A DNA stretch of 64,000 nucleotides, from the NCBI RefSeq assembly GCF_004145405.1, contig NZ_SELQ01000003.1:186001-250000 (forward strand), read 5' to 3'. The notes beneath the pieces are model-generated. The model was not told where the DNA came from. It did not search any database and was given only the letters and a program-made list of their open reading frames with translations. Source of the stretch: Salipiger sp. IMCC34102 (GTDB taxonomy: Bacteria; Pseudomonadota; Alphaproteobacteria; Rhodobacterales; Rhodobacteraceae). The position numbers were made by a program, and so were the translations under genes. This document shows positions 1-9,456 of the stretch, piece by piece (within the stretch, counting starts at the first letter, position 1; each line of letters opens with the position of its first letter).

Positions 1-351
1 AGGGTAGGCGTGACCTTCCTCGGGCAGCAGGTCGAAGTCGTAGACCGGGTCGTCCCCGTGGAAGAGACGTCCGACCTTCCAGGTCACCCCCTTGTCCAGC
101 ATCCGTTGTCCCACGCCCAGCCGGTCGAAGATCTCGAGCGTGCGCTTGGCCCAGCAGATCGCCCGGCTGCCCACCGAGACGACGTTGTTGTCGTCGAGCA
201 CGGTACAGGCCACCCCGCGCTGGGCAAGGTCCACCGCCAGGGCCAGGCCCACGGGACCGGCGCCCACGATCGCGACGGGAGCGTTCGAGCGGCCGCCGTC
301 GAGTTCCGGCGGGCGCTTGAAGGGTTCTGGCGTATGTTCGTAGGCCGGCAT
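1..351 (-). CDS. FAD-dependent aromatic monooxygenase, N-terminal part (runs off window)
   Basis: The 117 residues inside the window are the N-terminus of a class A flavin monooxygenase (PHBH/MhpA-like). An FAD-binding Rossmann motif GAGPVG lies at about residues 30-35, followed by a VLDD strand end and the segment SVGSRAICWAKRTLEIFDRLG, which is typical of 3-(3-hydroxyphenyl)propionate hydroxylase relatives. These enzymes hydroxylate phenolic rings using NAD(P)H and O2. The start at 351 is the first ATG before the Rossmann fold; about 30 extra residues precede the motif. It is the last visible gene of the homogentisate operon (28 bases after the MBL gene), so it may feed or modify an aromatic substrate of that pathway. 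The exact substrate cannot be told from this fragment. Confidence 0.8.
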   Translation of the reverse strand, partial: MPAYEHTPEPFKRPPELDGGRSNAPVAIVGAGPVGLALAVDLAQRGVACTVLDDNNVVSVGSRAICWAKRTLEIFDRLGVGQRMLDKGVTWKVGRLFHGDDPVYDFDLLPEEGHAYP

Positions 352-378
352 GGCAGGTCTCCTCCCCCGGGGCGCGGC

Positions 379-1329
379 TCAGCCTTGCAGCTGGGCCCAC
401 ATCTCCTTGTCGCGCTGGGCGGTCCAGACGCGCGGCGTGTCGATGCCGCGGGCCTCGTCGTAGGCGCGGGCCACGTTGAACGGCAGGCAATGTTCGTAGA
501 TCGCGTAATCGGCGAACTTGTCGTCGCAGGAGGCGCGCACGGCGTCCCAGGCATCCTTCAGCGATCCGCCGCGGCCCACGACGCGTTCCACGGGCTTGTA
601 GGTCGAGCGGACGAAATCCTCCGTCGCGGCAAGCGCCTTGGCGACCATCTCCTCGCCGACGAGCGCGTCGCCGCGGCCCGGCGCGATCGACTTCGGCTCG
701 AAGGCCGCGATGTTGGCCAGCGTGTCGGACCAGTCGGCGAAATGCCCGTCGCCGCAGTAGCAGGCCGAGTGGTATTCGACGATATCGCCGGTGAACATGA
801 CCTCCTGGTCGGGGACCCAGACCACCGCGTCACCCGCCGTATGGGCGCGGCCCAAGTGCATGATGTCGACCCGGCGGTTGCCCAGGTAGACGGTCATCGA
901 GTCGCTGAAGGTCGTGGTGGGCCAGGTCAGGCCGGGGATCTCCTCGTGGCCCTGGAAGAGACGGGGGAAGCGTTCGAACTCGCTGTCCCAGTCCTCCTGC
1001 CCACGTTCGGCGACCATGGCGCGGGCGGTGTCGGTCATGATGATCTCGCGCGCGCCGTAGGCCTCGGCCCCCAGCACGCGCACGGCGTGGTAATGGGTCA
1101 GCACGAGGTGGGTGATCGGCTTGTCGGTCACCTCGCGGACCTTCTCGATCACCATGCGGGCCAGGCGCGGGGTGGCCTGCGCCTCGACGATCATCACGCT
1201 GTCGTCGCCGATGATGACACCGGTGTTGGGATCGCCCTCGGCGGTGAAGGCGTAGAGCCCTTCGCCCACTTTCGTGAAGCTGATCTTCTTGTCGGCCATG
1301 TCGCCGGCGGATGCGAAGGCTTTTGCCAT
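379..1329 (-). CDS. MBL-fold metallo-hydrolase-like protein with altered metal motif
   Basis: A 316-residue metallo-beta-lactamase-fold protein. The usual HxHxDH signature reads HYHAVR (H79, H81, V83, R84), so the Asp and His normally used for the second metal are missing. The later GRAHTAGD motif (His about 163) and FTGD (Asp about 182) are kept, followed by an unusual Cys pair, SACYCGDGH, near residue 190. It could bind a single metal or have changed chemistry. The longer open frame extends upstream to 1488, but the ATG at 1329 is preceded by an AAAGG ribosome site and begins the conserved part. It is cotranscribed with fahA and hmgA, so a role in aromatic ring-fission metabolism is likely but unproven. 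Confidence 0.8.
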   Translation of the reverse strand: MAKAFASAGDMADKKISFTKVGEGLYAFTAEGDPNTGVIIGDDSVMIVEAQATPRLARMVIEKVREVTDKPITHLVLTHYHAVRVLGAEAYGAREIIMTDTARAMVAERGQEDWDSEFERFPRLFQGHEEIPGLTWPTTTFSDSMTVYLGNRRVDIMHLGRAHTAGDAVVWVPDQEVMFTGDIVEYHSACYCGDGHFADWSDTLANIAAFEPKSIAPGRGDALVGEEMVAKALAATEDFVRSTYKPVERVVGRGGSLKDAWDAVRASCDDKFADYAIYEHCLPFNVARAYDEARGIDTPRVWTAQRDKEMWAQLQG

Positions 1330-1365
1330 GTTGTCTAACCTTTGGTCTGAAGGCCGGTGGCGGAC

Positions 1366-1396
1366 GCCTCCGGCGGGAGTATTTCGAAAAAAGCGA
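1366..1396 (+). repeat. Dispersed GCCTCCGGCGGG-type intergenic repeat, copy a
   Basis: GCCTCCGGCGGGAGTATTT followed by an A-rich stretch, between the MBL gene and fahA. The first 12 bases recur at 21435 and, reversed, at 56507. The CGGAG/AGTATTT part matches the elements at 35901 and 51040 loosely. Confidence 0.6.
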
Positions 1397-1399
1397 GGA

Positions 1400-2656
1400 T
1401 CAGCGCGCGTAAGGATCGGGCAGGGCGGGCTGAACGCGGTTGGTGCAGGCCCCGAAGCCCACGCGGTAGCCGTCGCCCTTCGCGGCACCGCGCAGGGTCA
1501 GCGTGTCCCCGTCCTCGACGAAGCTGCGGGTCTGATCGCCCACGGCGAAGGGTTCCTTGCCGCCCCAGCTGAGTTCCAGCAGGCTGCCGCGCTGGTCCTT
1601 CTCGGGGCCCGAGATCGTGCCGGATCCAAGCAGGTCGCCCGTTCGCATGGGGCAGCCGCTGGTGGTATGATGCGCCAGCTGCTGGGCCGCGGAGTAATAC
1701 ATCTGGTCGTAATTCGTCCGCGCGATGGTCACGGGGTCCGCGCCATCGGGGGCGAGGTCCACCGCGAGGTCGATCTCGTAGAGCATCGGGCCAGGCTCCT
1801 TAAGGTAGTCCAGAAGGTCGCGCTGCCGCTCGGGCGTGCCGGTGCGGAAGGGCTCGAGTGCCGCGCGGGTGACGATCCAGGGGCTGAGGCTGGTGGCCGT
1901 CGCCTTGGCCTGGAACGGACCCAACGGCTGGTATTCCCACGCCTGGATGTCCCGCGCGGACCAGTCGTTCAACAGCACGTAGCCGAAGATCATCTCGTCG
2001 GCCTGTGCGACGGTCACCGGCCCGGTAGAGGACGTGCCCACGATGGCGCCAAGTTCGAGCTCGATGTCGAAGCGGTTGCAGGGGGCGAAGCGCGGGGCGT
2101 CGTCGTTCGGCCCCTTGAGCTGACCCCAGGGGCGGCGGATGTCGGTGCCGGAGATGCAGACCGAGGAGGCCCGCCCGTTATAGCCGATGGGGATCGACAA
2201 CCAGTTGGGTGGCAACGCGTTCTCCGCCCCGCGGAACATGGTGCCGACGTTCGTGGCGTGGTGGTAGCTTGCGTAGAAGTCGGTGTACTCGGCCACGTCG
2301 AAGGGCAGGTGCATCACCGCATCCGCCTGGGCTACGAGGTGGGGACGCAGGTCGCCTTCTTCCGCGGCGCCTTCGGCCAGCAGGTCGGTCAACCGGTTGC
2401 GCAGGGCGGCCCAAACCTCTTGCCCCGCGGCCATCACGGGATTCCAGCGGCCAAGGTCCATGAGGGGGCCGCCGGGCAGGTCGATCAGGCCCGCCGCCTC
2501 CACCGCCGCCAGGTCGAGGATCGTGTCGCCGATCGCCACGCCGCAGCGGGGCTGGGTGTCTTGTGCGGTCGAGAACACGCCATAGGGCAGGTTGTTCAGC
2601 GGGAAGTCGGTATCGGCGCTGTTGGCGCTGTCCACCCAGCTGCGGCGCAGACTCAT
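1400..2656 (-). CDS. fahA: Fumarylacetoacetase
   Basis: 418 residues, the usual size for fumarylacetoacetate hydrolase, which cleaves fumarylacetoacetate to fumarate and acetoacetate in the last step of tyrosine degradation. The metal and catalytic residues line up well with the mammalian enzyme: Asp126 in EYTDFY, His133 in YHHATNVG, Glu199 and Glu201 in FDIELELG, and the NDWSARDIQ motif near residue 231. The ATG at 2656 overlaps the hmgA stop codon (ATGA), which indicates translational coupling. The open frame continues far upstream in this GC-rich sequence, but that part is out of frame with hmgA and not real. Confidence 0.95.
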   Translation of the reverse strand: MSLRRSWVDSANSADTDFPLNNLPYGVFSTAQDTQPRCGVAIGDTILDLAAVEAAGLIDLPGGPLMDLGRWNPVMAAGQEVWAALRNRLTDLLAEGAAEEGDLRPHLVAQADAVMHLPFDVAEYTDFYASYHHATNVGTMFRGAENALPPNWLSIPIGYNGRASSVCISGTDIRRPWGQLKGPNDDAPRFAPCNRFDIELELGAIVGTSSTGPVTVAQADEMIFGYVLLNDWSARDIQAWEYQPLGPFQAKATATSLSPWIVTRAALEPFRTGTPERQRDLLDYLKEPGPMLYEIDLAVDLAPDGADPVTIARTNYDQMYYSAAQQLAHHTTSGCPMRTGDLLGSGTISGPEKDQRGSLLELSWGGKEPFAVGDQTRSFVEDGDTLTLRGAAKGDGYRVGFGACTNRVQPALPDPYAR

Positions 2657-4020
2657 GACCAGTCTCCTTCCGGGGTGCCGTCGAAGCGTTTCTTCAGGCT
2701 GTCCCAGCAGTCGATGTAATCGTCCTGCAGCGGCGCCTCGTGGGCGGCGAAGGCGGTCAGGTGCTGGGGAAAGCGCGTCTCGAACATGAAGGACATCGTG
2801 TCCTCGAGTTTCTGCGGTTTGAGATCGGCGAAGGTCGCCGCCTCGAAGGCCTCGTTGTCGGGGCCGTGGGGCAGCATCATGTTGTGCAGGCTCATGCCGC
2901 CCGGCGCGAAGCCGTTGGGCTTGGCGTCGTACTGGCCGTAGATGTTGCCCATCAGCTCGGACATGACGTTCTTGTGGTACCACGGCGGGCGGAACGTATC
3001 CTCGGCCACGCCCCAGCGTTCGCGGAACAGGACGAAGTCGATGTTGGCGGTGCCCTCGACGCCAGAGGCCGCGGTCAGCACGGTAAAGATCGACGGATCG
3101 GGGTGGTCGAAGAGCACGGCCCCCACCGGGCAATAGGTGCGCAGGTCGTATTTCACCGGCGCGTAGTTGCCGTGCCAGGCGACCACGTCCAGGGGGCTGT
3201 GATCGATATGCGTCTCGTGGAACTGACCCTGCCATTTCACCACGACGCGGGAGGGCGCGTCGCGATCCTCGAAGGCGGCGACGGGCGACTTGAAATCGCG
3301 CCGGTTGGCCATGCAGTTCGCGCCGATCGGGCCGCGGCTGGGCAGCTCGAACTTCTGACCGTAGTTCTCGCAGACGAAGCCGCGGGCGGGACCTTCGACC
3401 AGTTCGACCCGGTAGACGAGACCGCGGGGCAGGATCGCGATTTCCTTGGGTTCGAGATCGATGACGCCCAGTTCGGTGCAGATCCGCAACCGGCCTTCCT
3501 GCGGGACAATCAGCAGCTCGCTGTCGGCAGAGAAGAAATACTCGTCCTCCATCGAGGCCGTGACGAGGTAGATATGCGCGGCCATCCCCACCTGGGTGTG
3601 GACGTCGCCCGCGGTGGTCATCGTGCGCATGCCGGTCAGCCAGGTCAGGCTTTCGTCCGAATGCGGCACCGGATCCCAGCGGTATTGCCCGAGCGAAGTC
3701 ACCTCCGGATCCACGTGGGGGGCGGATTTCCAGTACGGCATCTCGATCTGCGCGAAGCGGCCGACGTGTTTCACCGAAGGCCGGATGCGGTAGCACCAGG
3801 TCCGCTCGTTCTGGTGGCTGGGGGCGGTGAAGGCGGTGCCGGAAAGCTGCTCGCCGTAAAGGCCGTAGGCGCATTTCTGCGGGCTGTTTCGTCCGTCGGG
3901 CAGGGCGCCCGGCAGGGCCTCGGTCTCGAAATCGTTGCCGAAGCCGGGCATGTAGCCGTCGTGCAACGCGGTCGGTGTGGCGGCGCGGGTCAGGCCGGTC
4001 TGGGGGGCTTGGTCTTTCAT
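2653..4020 (-). CDS. hmgA: Homogentisate 1,2-dioxygenase
   Basis: 455 residues. The enzyme opens the homogentisate ring to maleylacetoacetate using non-heme Fe(II). The N-terminus has [19 protein letters not shown], which is diagnostic of the family. The iron ligands fall in [13 protein letters not shown] (His and Glu about residues 346-352) and [12 protein letters not shown] (His about 377). The ATG at 4020 has a GGAGG site 9 bases upstream; an in-frame ATG further out at 4059 lacks this. It is the first gene of the operon, reading away from a divergent MarR gene. No maleylacetoacetate isomerase is visible in the window. Confidence 0.96.
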   Translation of the reverse strand: MKDQAPQTGLTRAATPTALHDGYMPGFGNDFETEALPGALPDGRNSPQKCAYGLYGEQLSGTAFTAPSHQNERTWCYRIRPSVKHVGRFAQIEMPYWKSAPHVDPEVTSLGQYRWDPVPHSDESLTWLTGMRTMTTAGDVHTQVGMAAHIYLVTASMEDEYFFSADSELLIVPQEGRLRICTELGVIDLEPKEIAILPRGLVYRVELVEGPARGFVCENYGQKFELPSRGPIGANCMANRRDFKSPVAAFEDRDAPSRVVVKWQGQFHETHIDHSPLDVVAWHGNYAPVKYDLRTYCPVGAVLFDHPDPSIFTVLTAASGVEGTANIDFVLFRERWGVAEDTFRPPWYHKNVMSELMGNIYGQYDAKPNGFAPGGMSLHNMMLPHGPDNEAFEAATFADLKPQKLEDTMSFMFETRFPQHLTAFAAHEAPLQDDYIDCWDSLKKRFDGTPEGDWS

Positions 4021-4066
4021 GGCAAGGGCTCCTCCATTGCGTTGCGGAAACGGTAGCAAGACATCA

Positions 4067-4078
4067 TTGCATATGCAA
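4067..4078. promoter_or_regulatory. Palindromic operator candidate between hmgA and the MarR gene
   Basis: TTGCATATGCAA is a perfect 12-base palindrome in the 125-base divergent spacer, 47 bases before the hmgA start. MarR proteins bind such inverted repeats next to their own genes, so it probably controls hmgA and the regulator together. That is inference from position and symmetry. Confidence 0.5.
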
Positions 4079-4145
4079 CGAATTTTCCCGGCCTTGCAAA
4101 ACCCCGCCGTGTTGCCTTTGCATGAGGTGACCGAAAGGACCCGCG

Positions 4146-4610
4146 ATGACCGATGACCCGCCGACCGAATTCGACCTGATGGCCTTCACGCCCTACCGGC
4201 TTGCGGTCGTGGCGCAGCGGCTGAGCGAGCTTCTGGCGCGGCAGTACCGGGACCGGTTCGGGATCTCGATTCCTGACTGGCGGGTGCTGGTGCATCTCGC
4301 CCATTCGGGCGGCGCCTCGGTCCGGGATATCGAGGCGCGCGTGGCGATGGAGAAATCCAAGGTCAGCCGCACCTGCAAGCGGCTGGAGACGCGCGGCCTG
4401 ATCGCCAAGCGCGCCCACGACACGGACAGGCGGCTGGTGCACCTGACGCTGACCGACGAAGGCCGGCAGATGATGCGGGATCTGTTGCCGCTGGCCGCGG
4501 CTTTTCAGGGGGAAGTCGAAGCGCGGCTCGGGGCGGATTTCGCCAGGCTGGAGCAGGGGATCGACGGCGTGCTTTCACGCTTCGATCCGGCGGTGACGGA
4601 AACCGACTGA
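4146..4610 (+). CDS. MarR-family transcriptional regulator, probable hmgA repressor
   Basis: 154 residues with the winged-helix MarR layout: a dimerising N-terminal helix, a recognition helix around [29 protein letters not shown] (residues about 58-86), and the wing [16 protein letters not shown]. It is divergent from hmgA across a spacer holding a palindrome, the arrangement expected of a local repressor relieved by homogentisate or a related aromatic acid. The GAAAGGA site 7 bases before the ATG supports this start. The ligand is inferred from context only. Confidence 0.88.
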   Translation: MTDDPPTEFDLMAFTPYRLAVVAQRLSELLARQYRDRFGISIPDWRVLVHLAHSGGASVRDIEARVAMEKSKVSRTCKRLETRGLIAKRAHDTDRRLVHLTLTDEGRQMMRDLLPLAAAFQGEVEARLGADFARLEQGIDGVLSRFDPAVTETD

Positions 4611-4640
4611 CCGGACAGCGGGTGCTGCCCGATCGGAAGG

Positions 4641-5819
4641 TCAGCGGCCCGCCAAGGCGCGCGGTTCGGCGCCGTCCCGGAAGCGCAGGTTGTCGCGGGT
4701 CAGCTGGTCGATGCGGGTGCGGCCCATCAGGCGCATGTCGCGGATCAATTCGTCGCGCATCAGGCCCAGCGCGCGTTCGACCCCCGGTTGGCCGGCGGCG
4801 GCCAGCGGGAAGAGGTAGTAGCGCCCCAACCCGACGGCCTTGGCCCCCAGAGAAAGCGCCTTGAGCACGTGGCTGCCGCGGGTCACGCCCGAGTCCAGCA
4901 TGACGTCCAGTCGGTCGCCCGCGGCCTGCACGATCTCGTCCAACTGGTCGAAGGGCGAGCGCGATCCGTCGAGCTGCCGCCCCCCGTGGTTCGAGATCAC
5001 GACCCCGGCGCAGCCGATGTCGGCCGCGCGCACGGCATCCTCGGCGGCCATCACGCCCTTCAGGCAGAACGGACCGCCCCACATCTCGACCATTTCGGCC
5101 ACGTCGTCCCAGTTCATCGCGGGATCCAGCATCTCGGTGAAGTATTGCCCGATGGAGGCGGTGCCGCCGCCCATGTCCACATGCGCGTCCAGTTGCGGCA
5201 ACGCGAAGGTGTCGTGACTGATGTAGTTGATCCCCCAGGCGGGCTTCATGACGAACTGCGCAAGGCCGCGCGCGTTCAGGCGGAACGGGATCGAGAAGCC
5301 CGTGCGCTTGTCGCGCTCGCGGTTGCCGCCGGTGATGCTGTCGACGGTCAGCATCATGACCTCGACGCCGGCTTCCTTGGCGCGCTGCATCATGGCGCGG
5401 TTCAGCCCACGGTCCTTATGGAAGTAGAACTGGTAGACCTGCGGGTTGGAATGTTTCTTCCGCAGCTCTTCCAGGCTGACGGTGCCCAGCGAGGATACGC
5501 CGAACATGGTCCCGAACTTCGCGGCGGCGGCGCCGGTGGCGCGTTCGCCGTCGTGGTGGAACAGGCGTTGCAGGGCCGTGGGCGAGCAATAGACCGGCAG
5601 GTCGAGCTTTTGCCCCATGACGGTAACCGAAAGGTCCACCTCTTCCACCCCGCGCAGCACGTTGGGGATCAGGTCGACCTCTCCGAAGCTCGCCGCGTTG
5701 CGCGCGAGGGTAGATTCATCGTCCGCGCCGCCGTCGATGTAGTCGAAGATGGGCGAGGGCAGTCGGCGTTTGGCCAGGCGCCTGAAATCAGCGTGATTGT
5801 GGCAGTCGGTCAGTCTCAT
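4641..5819 (-). CDS. lldD: FMN-dependent L-lactate dehydrogenase (LldD-like)
   Basis: 392 residues of the FMN alpha-hydroxy-acid dehydrogenase family, which oxidises L-lactate to pyruvate and passes electrons to the quinone pool. The catalytic segment VISNHGGRQLDG (His base and Arg) is intact at about residues 275-286, and the N-terminal FDYIDGGADDESTL flavin loop is canonical. Its ATG overlaps the stop of the rhamnulokinase gene (ATGA), so it is the last gene of the rhamnose operon. RhaD here carries a dehydrogenase domain that would make L-lactate from L-lactaldehyde, so this enzyme plausibly completes rhamnose breakdown to pyruvate. Another L-2-hydroxyacid cannot be excluded as substrate. 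Confidence 0.85.
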   Translation of the reverse strand: MRLTDCHNHADFRRLAKRRLPSPIFDYIDGGADDESTLARNAASFGEVDLIPNVLRGVEEVDLSVTVMGQKLDLPVYCSPTALQRLFHHDGERATGAAAAKFGTMFGVSSLGTVSLEELRKKHSNPQVYQFYFHKDRGLNRAMMQRAKEAGVEVMMLTVDSITGGNRERDKRTGFSIPFRLNARGLAQFVMKPAWGINYISHDTFALPQLDAHVDMGGGTASIGQYFTEMLDPAMNWDDVAEMVEMWGGPFCLKGVMAAEDAVRAADIGCAGVVISNHGGRQLDGSRSPFDQLDEIVQAAGDRLDVMLDSGVTRGSHVLKALSLGAKAVGLGRYYLFPLAAAGQPGVERALGLMRDELIRDMRLMGRTRIDQLTRDNLRFRDGAEPRALAGR

Positions 5820-7168
5820 GAGGTCTCCATCATGCGGCGCCAGGTTTCGGCGTAGGTACGCAGCGGCTTCGCGTCGCCCCGTGCGATACGCCGGCCCGCC
5901 GGACGCTTCGGCCCCGGTGCCACCAGCAGCGCGCTGCCGACCGAGGTTCCGGTGGCCGAGGCGCTGGCCTCGACCTCGCCGCGCAGGGCGCCGAGCATGG
6001 CAAGGTAGTCATCGTTGCGTGCGAAGGGGCCTTCGACGATCACGGGGCCCTGTGCGCCGATGAGCGACAGGCAGGTATCCGTCATCAAGGCGAGGTACCA
6101 CGACAACGCCAGCATCCGCGCGCCTTCGGTCACGGGCTCTTTCGTGAACCCCCCTTCGTGGTCGGGAAAGGGACCGGTGCCCGGAACGGTGCCCGGGCGG
6201 ATGAAGAGACCTGACAGCACCTCGTCGCGGTCGGCCTGCGTGATCGCGGGCGCGGTCCCGGGGCGCAGAAGCTCGAACTCGCGGCCCCCCATGAACCGGG
6301 CGGAGGGGACGGGATCGCCCTTGGCGTTCACGTTCACCAGCGTGTCGCGCGCGGGGTCGAGCGTCGTCTCTGCGCCTCCCACGGCCATCGCGATGACCCA
6401 GGTCCCGGTCGAGACGACCGAGAAGGGGGCCGCACGTCCCGCCAGGTGCGGATAGAGTGAGGCGTTGCTGTCGTGGATGCCGCAGGTGACGGGCGTGCCC
6501 GCGGGCAGGCCGGTGCGGGCGGCGATCTCGCGTGTGATCGGGCCCAGCACCTCGGAGGAGATGCGCGCCGGGGCCAGGCGTCCGGCCAGGCCCAGCCGAT
6601 CGACCAGCGTGGAAGCCCGGCCCGCGAATGGTGCCCAAAGGTCGGTGTGACAGCCCAGCGAGGTCACGTCGCTGGCAAGCTGGCCGGTCAGCCGGTAGCC
6701 CCAGTATTGCGGGTAGGTCACGACGTGGGCGACGCGCGCGTTAAGCTCCGGATCCTGCAACTGCCAATGCAACTGCGCGCCCAGGTTCAGGCCGGCGGGC
6801 AGGCGGGGCGAGCCGGTCTCTGCGAAGGGCGGACGGATCGCCTCGTAGTCGAAGGCCGTCGCTTCGGGGCCGTCGTGTTCGTAATCCAGCATCGGTGCGG
6901 CGAGCGCGCCCTTCGCATCCAGCAGCACCGCCGCCGCGCCATGGGTCGTGACCGAGATCGCGTCGATGCCCTGCGCCGCGTGAAATTGGCCGAGCGCGTC
7001 CAGCAGAAAATCCCAATGTCCGTCGAGGTCGAAGTGCGGCCAGGGTGGTCCAGGGCGCACGGCATTGGGGCGCGTGACGACGGCAATCTCGGCCAGATCG
7101 GACAGATCGACGAGCGCCAGCTTCGCGTTGGTCTTGCCGATGTCGATGACGGCGACGCGGGTGGTCAT
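5816..7168 (-). CDS. rhaK: FGGY-family carbohydrate kinase, L-rhamnulokinase
   Basis: 450 residues with the actin-like kinase fold: the phosphate-1 loop [12 protein letters not shown] at residues 6-17, [13 protein letters not shown] in the middle, and STGTWVIAM in the second half. It would phosphorylate L-rhamnulose to L-rhamnulose-1-phosphate, the substrate of the RhaD aldolase domain encoded across the divergent promoter. The ATG at 7168 overlaps the rhaM stop. An upstream in-frame start at 7255 would lie wholly inside rhaM and is rejected. FGGY kinases are hard to assign by sequence alone; the rhamnose operon gives the specificity. Confidence 0.87.
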   Translation of the reverse strand: MTTRVAVIDIGKTNAKLALVDLSDLAEIAVVTRPNAVRPGPPWPHFDLDGHWDFLLDALGQFHAAQGIDAISVTTHGAAAVLLDAKGALAAPMLDYEHDGPEATAFDYEAIRPPFAETGSPRLPAGLNLGAQLHWQLQDPELNARVAHVVTYPQYWGYRLTGQLASDVTSLGCHTDLWAPFAGRASTLVDRLGLAGRLAPARISSEVLGPITREIAARTGLPAGTPVTCGIHDSNASLYPHLAGRAAPFSVVSTGTWVIAMAVGGAETTLDPARDTLVNVNAKGDPVPSARFMGGREFELLRPGTAPAITQADRDEVLSGLFIRPGTVPGTGPFPDHEGGFTKEPVTEGARMLALSWYLALMTDTCLSLIGAQGPVIVEGPFARNDDYLAMLGALRGEVEASASATGTSVGSALLVAPGPKRPAGRRIARGDAKPLRTYAETWRRMMETS

Positions 7169-7479
7169 GGCAGGTGGAACATCGGGGTAAGCGGGGTGGC
7201 CACGGGTGAATTGTCGGGCTGCGTGTGCATCAGGTCGGCCATATGCGCCCACCAACGCTGCATCACGTCCGTCTGCGGCAAGGCGTCCATCCCGTGATCA
7301 TCGGTCCGCCAAAGCACCGCGAAGAGGATGTCCGTCTCCTCGTCGAGGTGGATCGAGTAATCCGACACGCCGGCGTCCTTCAGCAGGGCGACCAGCTCGG
7401 GCCAGATCTCGTCGTGGCGACGTTTGTACGCGTCCCGGCAACCGGGGTTGAGGTGCATCTTGAAGGCGTGTTTCTCCAT
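7165..7479 (-). CDS. rhaM: L-rhamnose mutarotase
   Basis: 104 residues, the same length as the E. coli enzyme (called RhaU in rhizobia). It interconverts alpha- and beta-L-rhamnopyranose. Conserved segments are KAF/KHAF at the start, [12 protein letters not shown], the catalytic-region [11 protein letters not shown], and the PDNSP...F.LP tail. Two adjacent ATGs occur (7482 and 7479). The second is preferred because GGAG lies 7 bases before it and it gives the family length; the first overlaps the permease stop. It is embedded between the permease and kinase genes. Confidence 0.93.
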   Translation of the reverse strand: MEKHAFKMHLNPGCRDAYKRRHDEIWPELVALLKDAGVSDYSIHLDEETDILFAVLWRTDDHGMDALPQTDVMQRWWAHMADLMHTQPDNSPVATPLTPMFHLP

Positions 7480-8474
7480 CATCTTCTCCGCATGGCCCAG
7501 AGGCGGGGCAGGGCGATGACCCCGATCAGAAGCGCGCCGATGACGATCGACATCACGATGCCCGGCACGTTCAGCAGGCCGAGGCCGAAGGTGACCAGAC
7601 CCATGACGAAGGCCGCGATGACGACGCCCGGGATCGTGCCCGACCCGCCGAGGATGTTGATCCCGCCCAGGACGACCATGGTGACGATCTCGAGCTCCCA
7701 CCCCATCGCGATGGAGGGCCGGGTCGAGCCCAGCCGCGAGGTCAGGCAGACCGCGGCAAGGCCCGACATCAGGCCGGTCAGCAGGAAGAGGATGAACTTC
7801 ACCCGCGCCACCCGGATGCCCGAGAAGAGCGCCCCCGTCGGGTTGTTGCCGATGGCATAGACCGCGCGGCCGAAGTTCGTCGTATGCAGCACGATCCCGT
7901 AGATCACGGCGATCAGCGCAAAGAGCACGAATTCGAACGAGATCACCCAGAAGACGTAGCCGCGCCCGAAATAGGAGAAATCGGAAGGGTAGCCGCCGTA
8001 GGCCTGGTCGCCCAGGACGATGTAGGACAGCCCCCGGAACAGGCTCATGGTCCCGATGGTCACCACGATCGAGGGCAGGCCCAGCCGGGTCACCAGAACC
8101 CCGTTGAAGGCGCCGCACAGCACCCCCGTGCCCAGGCCCACCGCGATCAGCACCGGCGTGCCCGCCCCCGCCTGCACGGCCGCCCCCATCGCGGTGGAGG
8201 CCAGCGCGATGATCGCGGCGACGGACAGGTCGATCTCTCCTGCTATGATGAGCAGCGCCATGGCGAAGGCGATCATCGCCTTCTCGGTAAAGTTGAAGGT
8301 GGCGTCCGACAGGTTCCAGGCGTTCAGGAAGTAGGGCGAGGCGAAGCTGTTGGCGATGAAGATCGCGACGGCCACGATCAGCAGCAGCGTCTCCCAGCTC
8401 TTGATCCGCTTGTCGAGCGGGGTCCGCAGGCGGTCGGGGATCGCGCGCCCGGTGGCGTGGTCGGTCAGGCTCAT
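7479..8474 (-). CDS. rhaQ: Rhamnose ABC transporter permease, second subunit
   Basis: 331 residues with about nine hydrophobic segments and the BPD_transp_2 signature of sugar permeases ([10 protein letters not shown] near residue 80, [19 protein letters not shown] around 215). It forms the inner-membrane channel with the neighbouring permease. The ATG overlaps the stop of the upstream permease gene (ATGA). RhaP and RhaQ are named by gene order after the rhizobial rhaSTPQ system. The sequence shows a sugar permease; rhamnose specificity comes from the operon. Confidence 0.88.
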   Translation of the reverse strand: MSLTDHATGRAIPDRLRTPLDKRIKSWETLLLIVAVAIFIANSFASPYFLNAWNLSDATFNFTEKAMIAFAMALLIIAGEIDLSVAAIIALASTAMGAAVQAGAGTPVLIAVGLGTGVLCGAFNGVLVTRLGLPSIVVTIGTMSLFRGLSYIVLGDQAYGGYPSDFSYFGRGYVFWVISFEFVLFALIAVIYGIVLHTTNFGRAVYAIGNNPTGALFSGIRVARVKFILFLLTGLMSGLAAVCLTSRLGSTRPSIAMGWELEIVTMVVLGGINILGGSGTIPGVVIAAFVMGLVTFGLGLLNVPGIVMSIVIGALLIGVIALPRLWAMRRR

Positions 8475-9454
8475 GCCGGTTTCTCCGCGGATTTCAGGAT
8501 GATGCGGCCTTTTTCTCGTGTCGCGCGGGCGTTCAGCGCCACGGCGATGATGATCGCGGCCCCCGAGATGGCCATCTGCCAGAACGGAGAGATGTTCACG
8601 ACCGGCAGCGCGTTCTTGATCACGCCCAGGAACAGCGCGCCCAGCACCGCCCCGCCCACCGTTCCGATGCCCCCCGCGATGGAGACGCCACCGATCACGC
8701 AGGCCGCGACAACGTCGAGCTCGAATCCGCCGGCGATATCGACATAGGCCACCGCATAGCGCGACACCCAAAGATACCCGGTAAGCCCCGCCAGCGCGCC
8801 GCTGATGGTGAAGGCCCAGAACTGGCTGCGACCGACGTTCAGGCCGGTGTAGGTCGCGGCATGGGGGTTGCCCCCCACCGCGTAGAAGGCCCGGCCCAGC
8901 GTCGTGCGCGTCATCACGAGGCCGAAGACGACGATCGCCAGGATCGCGGTCCAGCCCAGCACCGGAAGGCCCAGGACTTCGGCCCGCGGGAAAGCCTTGA
9001 AGGCGGCCGACATCTCGTGGCTGTTCACCCAGTTGCCGTCCGAGACGAGGAAGATAATGCCGCGGTAGATGGTCAGCGTGCCCAGAGTCACGACGATGGG
9101 CGGGATCGCCAGTTTCCACACGAGAATGCCGTTGAACATTCCCATCAGCGTGCCGAGACCCACCGCCACGGCGATGATCACCGGGATCGGCAGATCGGGA
9201 TAGGCCACGTTGAGCATCGCCACGCACATGCCCGAAAGCGCCAGGTTGGCCGCCACCGACAGGTCGATGCAGCGGGTCAGGATCACGATCATCTGGCCGA
9301 TCGCCAGCAGGATCAGCGGCGAGGTATCGTTGAACACGCGCAGCAGGTTGCCGGGTGCGACGAACCCCGGAAAGCGGGTCGCGATCAGCGCGCACAAGGC
9401 CGCCACCGCCCCGAAGAGCAGCATTTCGCGCGAGGTGAGAAGACGTTTCAGCAT
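8471..9454 (-). CDS. rhaP: Rhamnose ABC transporter permease, first subunit
   Basis: 327 residues of the same permease family, with the family motif [17 protein letters not shown] near residue 70 and [22 protein letters not shown] near 200. It pairs with the RhaQ permease to form the transmembrane part of the importer. The start at 9454 lies 2 bases after the ATPase stop. A longer open frame to 9718 overlaps the ATPase gene out of frame and has no support. The N-terminal [13 protein letters not shown] is a normal cytoplasmic leader for the first membrane segment. Confidence 0.88.
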   Translation of the reverse strand: MLKRLLTSREMLLFGAVAALCALIATRFPGFVAPGNLLRVFNDTSPLILLAIGQMIVILTRCIDLSVAANLALSGMCVAMLNVAYPDLPIPVIIAVAVGLGTLMGMFNGILVWKLAIPPIVVTLGTLTIYRGIIFLVSDGNWVNSHEMSAAFKAFPRAEVLGLPVLGWTAILAIVVFGLVMTRTTLGRAFYAVGGNPHAATYTGLNVGRSQFWAFTISGALAGLTGYLWVSRYAVAYVDIAGGFELDVVAACVIGGVSIAGGIGTVGGAVLGALFLGVIKNALPVVNISPFWQMAISGAAIIIAVALNARATREKGRIILKSAEKPA

Positions 9455-9456
9455 GA

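Noticed and set aside
10-1338. 442-codon plus-strand frame
   Set aside because: Antisense to the MBL and FAD monooxygenase genes, which show clear family motifs; its product is His/Gly/Val/Arg-rich as expected of a GC-rich shadow frame.
7169-7255. Upstream extension of rhaK
   Set aside because: Lies inside rhaM; the ATG at 7168 overlaps the rhaM stop and starts exactly at the kinase fold.
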